Source: PLGF01 sp052139695 (GTDB taxonomy: Bacteria; Verrucomicrobiota; Verrucomicrobiia; Limisphaerales; Palsa-1400). From it: a stretch of DNA of 64,000 nucleotides. Numbering within the stretch: the stretch's first letter is position 1; each line of letters begins with the position of its first letter. The notes beneath the pieces were generated by a model. It did no database searches, was not told where the DNA came from, and saw nothing but the letters and a program-made list of their open reading frames with translations. Both the position numbers and the translations under genes were made by a program. The stretch covers positions 9,562-73,561 of the forward strand of contig JBKQWF010000170.1 in NCBI GenBank assembly GCA_052139695.1, given 5' to 3'. Below, in pieces: positions 52,387-61,118 of this stretch.

Positions 52387-53241
52387 TTATCTCTTCCGCC
52401 CCAGCCACAGCAAACTGTCAAGAACCAGCCGGCTCTGGGTTTCATTGGCGAAGGTAAAGGAAAGCTCTTGGTTGGTCTTGTGCTCATAATCGAGGTCATT
52501 GTGTCCCATGTTGAAGTAAATCATGCGGTAGCGCTTGTTGGTCCAGACGACGGGGTAATAGCCCTCATGCCAGATTTCGTGGGCTTTCGGCCCGGTGCCA
52601 AGGGGAAAACTTGCCGGGTCGATCGACAAGAGAATTTTGATATTGGAATTGGTGCGGAGGTCATTGCTCCACTTGTACCATTCATTGGGCGCGGACCGAA
52701 AGGTCTCCGGCAACCCCCGTGTCGCGGGGTGGTCCCGGTCTTCCACACGCAGCACGGCGGAGGTTGGCCTCCAGGTATTGCCCACGTAGGAACCCGCTCC
52801 CAGAAACTCATTATGGTACCAATCCCAGTTCTGGGGAAATTCCGAAGGGGTCAAAGCGAAGCCCGCGAAATGAAAGCCCATCCAAGCGCCGCCCGACTCC
52901 ATGTACTTCCGGAACGCGGCGCGCTGATCGGCGCTGTCCGGACGGGTATCCAGAAACACGGCAACCTCGCACCGCGCGAGCACCCGGTCATTGAGTTCGC
53001 TCCAGTTGGTCGTTGATCTGTAAATAAAATGATTCGGCGCGGCCCTTTCGGCAAACCAGCGATTGGCCTCATGCACGAAGCTGATGTGTGCCTTGTCATT
53101 TTTGCCCGTATAAAAAGCGATCACTCTAAAAGACTCCGCGGAGCTTTGCGCCGGCAGGGTCAAAGCGCTCAGGCTGCTGGCAAAGGTGACCATGAAGAGC
53201 AGGAGTTTCCTTTTTAATTGTGTCCAGGCGCGCATCTTCAT
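52387..53241 (-). CDS. Secreted ThuA-like (trehalose utilisation) domain protein, second copy
   Basis: 284 residues from ATG 53241, overlapping the upstream ThuA stop (ATGA). Leader LKRKLLLFMVTFASSLSALT-LPAQ. ThuA glutamine-amidotransferase-like fold: FRVIAFYTGKNDKAHISFVH, EVAVFLDTRPDSADQRAAFR, YMESGGAWMGFHFAGFALTP, VEDRDHPATRGLPETFRSAP with EWYKWSNDLRTN, and IWHEGYYPVVWTNKRYRMIY. No Cys in the expected nucleophile elbow, as usual in ThuA proteins. Substrate unknown; a sugar dehydrogenase or hydrolase partner is often nearby, here the esterase/SMP-30 protein on the other strand. Confidence 0.85.
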   Translation of the reverse strand: MKMRAWTQLKRKLLLFMVTFASSLSALTLPAQSSAESFRVIAFYTGKNDKAHISFVHEANRWFAERAAPNHFIYRSTTNWSELNDRVLARCEVAVFLDTRPDSADQRAAFRKYMESGGAWMGFHFAGFALTPSEFPQNWDWYHNEFLGAGSYVGNTWRPTSAVLRVEDRDHPATRGLPETFRSAPNEWYKWSNDLRTNSNIKILLSIDPASFPLGTGPKAHEIWHEGYYPVVWTNKRYRMIYFNMGHNDLDYEHKTNQELSFTFANETQSRLVLDSLLWLGRKR

Positions 53242-54032
53242 TTTGGTTTTGTTTCTGCCGCCCACAAAATCGCGTTGCGCAAAATTGTGGTGAAGGCTTC
53301 GTTCTCGAACAGCCAGGGCCCATGCCCCATGAAGATATACACGTTGCGCGCCGCCATCCGCTCGTTTGTCCAAATCACGGGATGATCTCCCATCCGCACC
53401 GCCGAAGTGTCCGAGTAGGTGGATTCGTCCACGCTGGCGAGGACACGGACATTGGCGCGCGGACTGCGGTCGTAGGTGTACCATTCCTCTTTGGAGATGG
53501 TGAAGGAGTCCGGCACGCCTTTCATGCAAGGGTGGTTTTTGTCTTCCACATGAACGGTTCCGGAGCTGAAATTCGGGATATAATTCTGAAACTTGATGCC
53601 GCCCATGAAATCCGAAAACCACGGCCACATCGGTTGGTTGTCAAACTTACCCAGAAGTGTCGCATGATGCAGGCCCACCCAGCCGCCGCGGCCCGCTTCG
53701 ATGTAATCCTTGAAGGCTTCCATCGCCGCGGGCGGCCAGCCGTAAGGAACAAAATCAAGCTGCAGCACTAATGGATACTTGGCCAGAAACTCCTTCGTAA
53801 TAACGGCTGTGTTGGTAACGTAGTCCACTTCAAACCCGTATTCCTGCCCGCATTTTTTGAGCCAGGGTTTGGCCGCCGTGGTGAACGCGATGTGATGTCC
53901 GCCCGCTTCCGCCAAAGCGAGGATTTTGAACGGGGCCGTCGAGGCGGTTTTCGACGGGGCAAGCTGAGCCTGCGCCAAGCCCGCCGCCAGCGCTAGTATG
54001 AAAACCACAGCGCGGAACTTTTCATTCCTCAT
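53238..54032 (-). CDS. Secreted ThuA-like domain protein, first copy
   Basis: 264 residues from the ATG at 54032 (a TTG six nt upstream is an alternative). Leader RNEKFRAVVFILALAAGLAQ-AQ. ThuA landmarks: FKILALAEAGGHHIAFTTAA, LVLQLDFVPYGWPPAAMEAF, YIEAGRGGWVGLHHATLLGK, VEDKNHPCMKGVPDSFTISK with EWYTYDR, MGDHPVIWTNERMAARNVYI. It is clearly related to, but well diverged from, the second copy directly downstream, so an old tandem duplication. Confidence 0.87.
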   Translation of the reverse strand: MRNEKFRAVVFILALAAGLAQAQLAPSKTASTAPFKILALAEAGGHHIAFTTAAKPWLKKCGQEYGFEVDYVTNTAVITKEFLAKYPLVLQLDFVPYGWPPAAMEAFKDYIEAGRGGWVGLHHATLLGKFDNQPMWPWFSDFMGGIKFQNYIPNFSSGTVHVEDKNHPCMKGVPDSFTISKEEWYTYDRSPRANVRVLASVDESTYSDTSAVRMGDHPVIWTNERMAARNVYIFMGHGPWLFENEAFTTILRNAILWAAETKPK

Positions 54033-54118
54033 TGACAAAGAATATCGCCGGAACGGCGGCGTATGAAAAGAATAATTAATGAGGCCCCGAAAACTTCGTC
54101 GGCGGGACGCCGGCGGAT

Positions 54119-54135
54119 GCGGTCGAGACGACCGC
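54119..54135. repeat. Perfect 7-bp hairpin between ThuA and DUF72 genes
   Basis: GCGGTCG, loop AGA, CGACCGC. No T-tract follows on either strand within 20 nt. It lies in the 153-nt gap between the DUF72 stop and the ThuA start (both minus strand) and may be a termination, processing or REP-like element. Confidence 0.45.
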
Positions 54136-54185
54136 GCTCCCCGGGAAGTCGTTGAGGAGTGGAGTGGGGCGAGAGGGAGCCAGTA

Positions 54186-55142
54186 TCAAGGGTTGCCTCC
54201 CAGCAACCCTACGATGGCCTGCAGCGTCATCAGCGCGTTTCCTTCAAGGCGATTATTGACGTAGATGTAGGTTTTTCGGCGCGGCGCGGCACGCAGGCTC
54301 TCCGCAATCAACGAGGCGGCAGCCGCGCGCGCCTCCTCGTTCGTTTCATGGAGCATGTCGTAGGGCTGGAAAGCCTTGACGGCTTCCTCGTATTTCCGCC
54401 CGGGTTTGAGAAGAAAACGGGCGGCCACCAATTCCGGATTAGTCCGGCTCCTGGGCAACGCCATTTGTTCGTTTACCGGCGGCATGGCGTGCCAGGAGTT
54501 GAAGACGTGGGTGACGCCGTGGCGGGCGAGGCAGTCGAAATACCCATCCCTCAGCCACAGGCTGTTTCGCATTTCAACGGCGTAAGGCCATCCTTTCGGC
54601 AGCTTCGCCAGAAACCCGTCGAGGTCGCGGACAAAGTCAGCCCCGTGTTGGTAATCACTGGGCCAAAAGCGCGAGAACTCGAAGATGAACACGCCGGCCT
54701 TTTCCCGCACTGCCTCGCAAGGCTTCAAAAAGGCGGTCGCGAATAAATCCGCATTAAGAAAGTCGGGATTCGTTTTCCCGGCCTTTGCGCCGAACCGGGG
54801 CAAATTTGCGAACTGTTTGATCGTCACGGCATCGGTCACCTTAAAGCCGAAGCGAAAGCCGTCCGGCACGGCGTCCGCCAGTTTCCGCAAATATTCGGGG
54901 CGCGGGAAATCGTAGTAGGCGGCATCCACACATACGGTGTTGAAGACGCCGGCGTATTCACTGAGGCAATCCCGCTCAAAACGGGTCTTGGCAACCTTGC
55001 CTCGGTACTGGTAACGCTCCGGGGTGTAAAGCTGGCCCAGCCAGCCGGGATATTTCCAGGAGGAGGTTCCAAGAAAAACTCCCTTGCCGGCAAGTTCCGC
55101 CACCCTTTCCTTCATCCATTCACGATCGAATGCCATCAACAT
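54186..55142 (-). CDS. DUF72-family protein
   Basis: 318 residues. DUF72 TIM-barrel landmarks: GKGVFLGTSSWKYPGWLGQL with YTPERY, YAGVFNTVCVDAAYYDFPRP, RFGFKVTDAVTIKQF, VFIFEFSRFWPSDYQHGADF, YAVEMRNSLWLRD, and the C-terminal TYIYVNNRLEGNALMTLQAI. Molecular function remains unknown for the family. It starts at MLMAFDREWMKERV; a start at the third codon (ATG) is equally possible. It is separated from the upstream O-methyltransferase by 131 nt that is densely palindromic. Confidence 0.92.
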   Translation of the reverse strand: MLMAFDREWMKERVAELAGKGVFLGTSSWKYPGWLGQLYTPERYQYRGKVAKTRFERDCLSEYAGVFNTVCVDAAYYDFPRPEYLRKLADAVPDGFRFGFKVTDAVTIKQFANLPRFGAKAGKTNPDFLNADLFATAFLKPCEAVREKAGVFIFEFSRFWPSDYQHGADFVRDLDGFLAKLPKGWPYAVEMRNSLWLRDGYFDCLARHGVTHVFNSWHAMPPVNEQMALPRSRTNPELVAARFLLKPGRKYEEAVKAFQPYDMLHETNEEARAAAASLIAESLRAAPRRKTYIYVNNRLEGNALMTLQAIVGLLGGNP

Positions 55143-55171
55143 AACGTCCGGCCTCTGCCACTTTCTCTTGC

Positions 55172-55231
55172 GGCGGGCAGCGGAGTGCCCGCCCTACCGA
55201 AGCGGCGGTAGGCGCGCACTCCATGCGCGCC
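55172..55231. repeat. Three consecutive hairpins (REP-like array)
   Basis: Hairpin 1: GGCGGGCA / TGCCCGCC (55172-55193, 6-base loop). Hairpin 2: CTACCG / CGGTAG (55194-55211). Hairpin 3: GGCGCGCA / TGCGCGCC (55211-55231, 5-base loop). They abut with no spacing between 1 and 2 and share one base between 2 and 3. Hairpin 1 has the same 8-bp arms as the one at 56026-56047. No T-tract. It could stabilise or terminate the O-methyltransferase transcript. Confidence 0.65.
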
Positions 55232-55273
55232 ATGCGCGCCAAGGGATTGCCTCGAAGCGTCGAGATTTCTTTG

Positions 55274-55939
55274 TCACAGCACCACCGCCAGAGCAAATCC
55301 GTCGTAACCTTTGCTGCCGACGGTTTGGAGAACAGTGGCGCAAACCCGGCTCTCCGCGGCGACCACGCTCAGGAAGCGGCGCATTCCTTGGACGGCGGGA
55401 TCGTCGCTGGCCGCATCGGCCACCGCTCCTTTGCGCGCGACGTTGTCCGCCACGATGAGAGTGCCGGGACGGGAAAGTTTGAGCGACCACTGGAAATATG
55501 GCGCGGTATTCGGTTTGTCGGCATCAATGAAAATCAGATCAAAAGGCCCGCCCTTTTCGGCGGCGAGCACAGGGAGCGTTTCCAAAGCAAGGCCGAGACG
55601 CAATTCCACCATCGAATCCAACCCGGCGCGGGCGAGATTGGCGCGGGCCACCTTGGCGTGAGCGGGGTCGGCTTCCAGGGTAATGAGACGCCCGTCGGTG
55701 GGCAAAGCGCGAGCCAGCCAAATAGTGCTATAAGCGCCGAGCGTCCCAATTTCGAGGACGCGCCGCGCGCCGAGGGCGCGAGCCAGGACGTGCAGGAATT
55801 TCCCCTGAGCGGATGAAACCTGAATGGGGGGCAACCCTGCCTCCTCGCTGGCGCGAAGGGCGTCGCGCAAAGCGTCATCCTCTGGAACAAGCAAATCCGT
55901 CACGTACTGATCCACCGCCGACCATTGTTCTTCACTCAT
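55274..55939 (-). CDS. Class I SAM-dependent O-methyltransferase
   Basis: 221 residues from ATG 55939; a TTG at 56014 adds 25 residues that do not look conserved. It resembles catechol/caffeoyl-CoA-type O-methyltransferases: WSAVDQYVTDLLVPEDDALR, VSSAQGKFLHVLARALGARR (helix before motif I), VLEIGTLGAYSTIWLARALP (motif I), LITLEADPAHAKVARANLAR, FDLIFIDADKPNTAPYFQWS (metal/substrate Asp) and GTLIVADNVARKGAVAD. The acceptor substrate is unknown. Confidence 0.92.
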   Translation of the reverse strand: MSEEQWSAVDQYVTDLLVPEDDALRDALRASEEAGLPPIQVSSAQGKFLHVLARALGARRVLEIGTLGAYSTIWLARALPTDGRLITLEADPAHAKVARANLARAGLDSMVELRLGLALETLPVLAAEKGGPFDLIFIDADKPNTAPYFQWSLKLSRPGTLIVADNVARKGAVADAASDDPAVQGMRRFLSVVAAESRVCATVLQTVGSKGYDGFALAVVL

Positions 55940-56281
55940 CCGCAGATTTTGGGCCTGTTCGCGTTTCGTGCCAAGGGTTAAACTGGCGGGGGTGTGATTA
56001 GAACCGTCGGTCAATCCTAAGATAGGGCGGGCAGTTCCCTGCCCGCCGAGGCGTCGCGCACGGAGTGACGCGCCCTGCCTGCGACTCGACGCTGGGGTGT
56101 TGACCCCATCGAAGCGCCAAGGAAACCGGCATAGCGTTCTGTTTTATTGCCTTGATCAGTCTAAAATGTTGAACGTCCAAGTTTTTATCCGAATTGGCGG
56201 CGAAAAGTGCCCCACGCCTGCCTTGAATCGAATGGTCACAGTCCATCGGATATCCACATGCCTTTTGCGCACGAGAAGTCC
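55940..56281. other. Intergenic region upstream of O-methyltransferase
   Basis: About 340 bases between the shc stop and the methyltransferase start (both minus strand). It contains the dispersed repeat at 56029-56080; the rest has no recognisable gene or clear promoter. Confidence 0.4.
56029..56080. repeat. Copy 1 of a 52-bp dispersed palindromic repeat
   Basis: Aligned by eye with 61170-61221, 45 of 52 positions match. It includes most of the hairpin GGCGGGCA / TGCCCGCC (56026-56047), then GAGGCGTCGCGCACGGAGTG and ACGCGCCCTGCC. Same arms as hairpin 1 at 55172, pointing to a REP-like family of intergenic palindromes in this genome. Confidence 0.7.
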
Positions 56282-58285
56282 CTAACCAGCCGACGCTGCG
56301 ATACCCAATGGCTGCCGTGCCCGGCTGCCGTCCCGACGAACAAGGGGAAGCATGTTTCGGTAGGTCGCCAAGGCCAGCAACGGCCAGCTGTTCCGATACA
56401 TGTCGTACTTCAAATAGAAGACCCCTGGAAATCCCGTCCCGGTCGCTTCTACCTCGCTCCAAGTGCCGTCGCTATTCTGGGTCCGAACAAGATATTCAAC
56501 GCCGTCTTGCAAGCTGGGCCGGTGCGGATCATCGAACGCGCAAAGGGCCATCACCGCCCACGCTGTCTGCGAAGCCGTGCTCGGCCCTTGGCCTTTGAAA
56601 ACCGGGTCGTCATAAGTGTTGCACAGTTCCCCCCAGCCCCCGTCCTCATGTTGCACGCTTTCCAACCAATCGCGCGCCTTGAGAATCCACGGTTCGGACA
56701 TAGCCAGACCCAGGGCGCGGAGCGAGCGCAGGACCTGCCAGGTTCCGTAAATGTAATTGACTCCACAACGGCCATACCACGAGCCGTCGGCTTCCTGGCG
56801 GCGGCGGAGGAATTCCAGCGCTTTTTGCACCTGCGGGTCTTCCAGGTTGAAATTCTCATAGCCCAGCAGTTCCAGGATGCGGGCGGTGATGTCCGCGCAC
56901 TCCGGGTCCAGCATCGCATTGTGATCAGCGAAGGGCACTTTTTCTAAAATGCTTTTGGTGCAGTCTTTGTCGAAGGAAGCCCAGCCGCCGTCTTTGCATT
57001 GGAAAGTCAGCATCCAGTTCAGGCCCCGCTCCAAAGAGGCGTCTCGGCGGCGCGGATTGGAGGTCGGGATTTTGCGCAGGGCCAGCAGGACCATGGCGGT
57101 GTCGTCCACGTCCGCGTTCCATTTGTTGTTGAATTCAAAGACCCAGCCGCTCGGCTCAACTGGCGTTGGGTTTTTGTAATGCCAATCCCCGCGGAAACGA
57201 ACCTCCCGCGAGATCAGCCATTCGCACGCTTGGACCAGGGCGGGATGATGGCTCGACAGTCCCGATTCGCGCAGCGCAATAGTGACAATGGCCGTATCCC
57301 ACACCGGAGAAAAACATGGCTCAATGCGGATGTCGTGCTTGGTTTCGTGTGAGAGTTTATTCAGTTCCGTTTCGCAACGGCGGACCAGCGGATGATCAAC
57401 CGGGTATCCGAGGGTTTTGAGCGCGATCAACGAGTTGAGCATCGCGGGAAAAATGCAGGCCAGCCCATCGCTGCCTTCCAAGCGAGTCACCATCCATTCT
57501 TCCGCTTTTTTGAGGGCCCGTTTGCGGAAGGGATGGATGTGGTGTCTGGTTAAGTGCTCGGCCATTTTGTTGACGCGGTCCAGCCAGATGAAGAAATTAC
57601 GCCAGGTGAAGCGTTGTGGGTCGCGGGGCAGCATGAGATCACGCACATGAAAACCTTGGGGGTAAAGTTCATTCAGCGTGGCTCCGGCGCGTGGCAAACG
57701 CGTTGGCTTAAAATGGTTGATGATTGAAAGCGGCACGATCATCGATCGGCTCCAGGAACTCATCTCGTTGAAATTGACGTAGAACCATTTTCCGATGAGC
57801 ATTATTTCGCAAGGAATAGTGGGCACATATTTCCAGGGGAACAGGCCGAGCACGGCGAGGTAGAGCTTGGAAAAGGTGTTGAGGCGTGGGATTCCCCCCA
57901 GGCTCAGGGCTGTTTGACGTGCGCTCAGCATGCGCGGGTTGGTCACTGGCACTCCGCACAATTTGAGCGCCAGATAAGCTTTGACGGTCGCATTGATTTC
58001 CGGCGGCCCGCCCGGGTAAATGCTCCAGCCACCGGTCGATAATTGCAGTCCGAAAAGGTGATTGACCGCTTTTCGCTCCCAGTTTTCATCCACGGTCCCA
58101 TCCCAATGATGGAAAGCGACCATGTCCGCCACCAGGGTGCAATCGACCATCAATTCGCCAACCCAATGGCCATCGAGCTTCTGTTGGCCCAGAAGGTAAT
58201 TCTGCGACCGCGCAATGGCAGTTTCCAAATCCGGCGGAGTGGAGCGCTGCTCCGTAAGGGCTTGATCAAGCCTTTTGGTTTTCAT
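56282..58285 (-). CDS. shc: Squalene-hopene cyclase
   Basis: 667 residues, normal length. Cyclises squalene to hopene/hopanol at the inner membrane. Catalytic acid motif D392-V-D394-D395-T-A in KWNADVDDTAMVLLAL, the substrate-channel region FSPVWDTAIVTIALRESGL, and QW repeats (GGWASFDKDC; GSWYGRCGVNYIYGTWQVL; GGWGELCNTYDDP; GTWSEVEATGTGFPGVFYLK YDMYRN). An N-terminal QW (QQKLDGHWVGELMVD) is present. Hydrophobic membrane-entry segment around YLAVLGLFPWKYVPTIPCEI. It lies 17 nt after a broken pgl gene on the same strand; no other hopanoid gene is visible in the window. Confidence 0.96.
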   Translation of the reverse strand: MKTKRLDQALTEQRSTPPDLETAIARSQNYLLGQQKLDGHWVGELMVDCTLVADMVAFHHWDGTVDENWERKAVNHLFGLQLSTGGWSIYPGGPPEINATVKAYLALKLCGVPVTNPRMLSARQTALSLGGIPRLNTFSKLYLAVLGLFPWKYVPTIPCEIMLIGKWFYVNFNEMSSWSRSMIVPLSIINHFKPTRLPRAGATLNELYPQGFHVRDLMLPRDPQRFTWRNFFIWLDRVNKMAEHLTRHHIHPFRKRALKKAEEWMVTRLEGSDGLACIFPAMLNSLIALKTLGYPVDHPLVRRCETELNKLSHETKHDIRIEPCFSPVWDTAIVTIALRESGLSSHHPALVQACEWLISREVRFRGDWHYKNPTPVEPSGWVFEFNNKWNADVDDTAMVLLALRKIPTSNPRRRDASLERGLNWMLTFQCKDGGWASFDKDCTKSILEKVPFADHNAMLDPECADITARILELLGYENFNLEDPQVQKALEFLRRRQEADGSWYGRCGVNYIYGTWQVLRSLRALGLAMSEPWILKARDWLESVQHEDGGWGELCNTYDDPVFKGQGPSTASQTAWAVMALCAFDDPHRPSLQDGVEYLVRTQNSDGTWSEVEATGTGFPGVFYLKYDMYRNSWPLLALATYRNMLPLVRRDGSRARQPLGIAASAG

Positions 58286-58302
58286 GCCTTTTTGACCCGT
58301 GC

Positions 58303-59057
58303 CTACGACAAAGAGATTTTTCGGGCTAAATGTGCGTTGGGATTCATTCTGATGCCGGCTGCCGCCGCAATGTCGAGCATCCAGCGTTTAGTTCCGTTCC
58401 GCGGTCTGACTTCCTGGACAGGGTATTTCGAACCACTGGTTGTTTGACTCAATATCTCAGTCACGACCGGAGCCTTTTCAAGGCCGCGAACGAAAAGGAT
58501 AACCTCAGCCGCCGAGTTGAGGACTGGGAAAGTCATGGTAATGCGGTCCTTATTTTGGTCTGTATTGAGGATCGCCAACCGGTTGGCCACCACCCAGCGA
58601 GCACTTTCGTGTAAGCCGGGACTGTTGGGAAACAGCGAAGCCGTATGACCGTCGCGCCCCATCCTGAGGAACGCTAAGTCAAAACGCGGAAAACCCTCAT
58701 CCAGAAACCGTCGCGGCTCAAAAAAGTCTCTCAAGTCCGCTTCGTATTCCTCCGCAGATTGGGAGGCGCTGGCAAGCTCGCCCAGCACGCGATGGATGTG
58801 AAGCTGCTCGCTTCGCATGCTCAGATACATCGCCTCGCAGACCATCCGAAAATTACTATTAGGATGATCGGGAGGAAGATGGCTTTCATCGCCGAAGAAG
58901 AAGTGAATGTTCGCCCATGGTATTTCTGAACGGATGGCTTTGTCTGTTGTCATCAAACGGTAAAGTGCCTTCAGCGTCGAACCGCCGGAAAGGACAACCG
59001 TGAAAACGCCATGGTCTTCGATTGCCTTTGTTGCCAGGAGCGCAAACCTCTTTGCCG
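58303..59057 (-). pseudogene. pgl: 6-phosphogluconolactonase gene with 5' end cut by an insertion sequence
   Basis: About 250 codons remain. Reading from the IS junction the frame gives LTAKRFALLATKAIEDHG, VFTVVLSGGSTLKALYRLM (the phosphosugar-binding SGGST motif), IPWANIHFFFGDESHLPPDH (FFxGDExxVP), SNFRMVCEAMYL, FDLAFLRMGRDGHTASLFPN and the terminal RPRNGTKRWMLDIAAAAGI. The start codon and roughly the first 20 residues are missing. The frame runs straight into the insertion sequence's left end, and the sequence beyond the right end (61143 on) has an in-frame stop and does not restore it. An internal start near 58953 would lack the SGGST loop. Activity unlikely. Confidence 0.85.
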
Positions 59058-59081
59058 TTAAGGGGGAAATAATTTGACGTT
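59058..59081 (+). repeat. Left terminal inverted repeat of the IS
   Basis: 24 bases beginning TTAAGGGGGAAATAATTTGA and ending CGTT; identical, inverted, to 61119-61142. Confidence 0.85.
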
Positions 59082-59099
59082 TTTGGAATGGGCTGCGGC

Positions 59100-60923
59100 T
59101 TACTTAAAGCGGAAATCAATTTTGAAATTGTAGAGCCAAGGAATGTGAGGATCGACGCCTTCACGCGCCAATTTTTCGGGCAGGTGCTCGTAGTGGTGAC
59201 GCAGCAGTGCGGGGTTGGGCGGATTGTAAAGGGTGACAACAATAGTTTGGTTTTCAACTCGAACGTCGCCTTCCAGGCCTTCCAAGAGATTGCGGGCAAA
59301 GTGGAGCGCGTCCCATTGCCGGCAGGGTTCGCCCAGGCGCTCTCGGAGTTGATGGAGGGCGGCTTGGGCCAGCAGGACCATGCTGAGGTGTCCGTAGCGG
59401 ATGTTGAGATTGAGAGTTCCGGCGCGGTGCCAGCCCAGCGCCTGGTTAAATTTGAAGAATTCCTCGACGTGCCAGCGTTGGGGAAAGTCCTTGGTCAGCG
59501 CCGGGATCTCCGCGAGGCGGGCGGTGCTCAGGAAACCTTGATAAGGGAGATCCTCCGACCGGCAGCCATTGCGTTGAACGTACTCATAATAGGTCGGCTT
59601 GGGCTGAAGGGAAAAGTGATAGGGCTGCACGCTCGTCGCGTAACCGGGCCAATGTTCGGTGAAGGCCGCGGCGGCGACTTTGCGCCAGCGGCGGACCGAG
59701 TTGGGCCAGGCCGGTTGGGCACAGAGCAAGTTGAACCATTGGTCCTCCCGCACTCGGGCGAAGAGTTCCTGGGCATAGTGTTCTTTATCGGCGAGGAGCA
59801 ACGGTTTGTCTTTGGCGCCCGGGGCCGCACCCAGGATATGGGCCGCCATCCGCAGCAGTTCCGGGTGGCTTGGGTGACCGATTGAGCCGGCGATCTCAAG
59901 GTAAAGCACAAAGGCTGGCCGGTATGGCAGTCCAACAAGAAAAAGGTTTGCGCCATTTTGGCGGGTTTTTCTTCGGAGTGGAAACGGTGCCGCCGCATCT
60001 GCCGCTGGCTGTAGCTGAGGATGCGGTGGGGGTCCAAGGCCAGGAGCGAACCGACGAAGTGCTGGCTGGCGCGGCGCAATTTGCCCAGACCGATTTGGAG
60101 CTGCTGGGCCTGCTCCACGGTGTGAGCGGCCAGCAGGTCGTGAATGGCCAGGTCGGTCGGGACAAAAGGCAAACCGTTGGCCAGCTCAAAACCTTTTTGG
60201 GAGAGGGTGCGCCGCTGACGGTAGGAGCACAGGCACATGGCCGCTTCGTTGACCAAGTGCAAGGCCAGACGCGGTTCGAGGCGCTGGCCAGGCAGCCCAG
60301 TCCAAGAGCCCAGCAGGTCCCAGGTGCCCAAGCGCAGGTGCTCCGGCAACAACAACCAAATACCGATCTGATTGCCCGAGATTTTATCCGCCAACGTTTG
60401 GCGAATCTGCCGTTCCAGACTCTTGGGATCGGCGGGCAGCGAGCGTTGCTTTTTGCGGGTGCGCTGGGTGGGGACGAACTGGGGCGGGTTAGCGGGATTG
60501 AGTGCGTAGAGTTTTTTTTTGCAGGCCGAAATCGGCGATAATTCGTTCGACGCTGCGCTGACTGATCCGGAGGTCCTGCTGGCGGATTTTTTGGGCGATG
60601 ACCTCGGGGGAGGACTCTGGATCCAGGAAGCGGCAGCGGATGACCAAGCGCACGACCTGATCGGTGCGGCGGTAGTCGCTCCTGGGGCCGGGGGTCTGCA
60701 GACGCAGGCCCTCGGCGCCTTCGTCATAGAAGTCAGCCAGAATTTGATAATAGCGCTGGCGGGTGAAGCCGTATTTATCAGCGGCCTGGGAAGGGCCCAG
60801 TTCTTCACATTCTCCCTCGATGAGCATGGCGAGGCGGCGGCAGACCTCATCGTCCTCCAGGACGGCGAGCGAGCCGCCGGGGCCCGTGAAACGGAGTTGA
60901 TGTTTGGACAGAGAGATTTTCAT
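59100..60923 (-). pseudogene. DDE-type transposase, interrupted by two frameshifts
   Basis: About 608 codons if joined. Part A (60923 to about 60516): helix-turn-helix region MKISLSKHQLRFTGPGG, GPSQAADKYGFTRQRYYQIL, VERIIADFGLQKK. Part B (about 60520 to 59865): LYALNPANPPQFVPTQRTRK, SGNQIGIWLLLPEHLRLGTW, FFLLDCHTGQPLCF (first Asp). Part C (about 59865 to 59100): PELLRMAAHILGAAPGAKDK, PLLLADKEHYAQELF (second Asp), FPQRWHVEEFFKFNQALGWH (Glu), LNLNIRYGHLSMVLLAQAAL. A to B changes frame at an A9 run (T9 on the plus strand, 60512-60520), where A8 would keep the frame. B to C changes frame near 59863-59865, where one extra C would keep it. Confidence 0.8.
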
Positions 60924-60951
60924 GAGAGGGAGGATGGAGAAGAGGATCAGA

Positions 60952-61077
60952 TATGTCAAATTAGATGTGGCGGTCAAGGTCGAGGGGGAGGGGTCAGCGA
61001 ATCGATTCAAGCTAGCAAGAATCGGGCATGTGATTCGGAGAAGATCGGCCATTAACCGCCATATTTAATTTGACATA
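60952..61077. repeat. Inverted repeat upstream of the transposase start
   Basis: Two 23-base arms, 60952-60974 (TATGTCAAATTAGATGTGGC GGT) and 61055-61077, inverted with about three mismatches and separated by about 80 bases. The right arm continues into CCCCCTTAA, so it looks like a second IS end facing inward of the outer terminal repeat. It may be a transposase-binding site or a relict end. Confidence 0.6.
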
Positions 61078-61118
61078 CCCCCTTAAAAGCACACAGGGAT
61101 GGAACTGCAATCCCCGGT

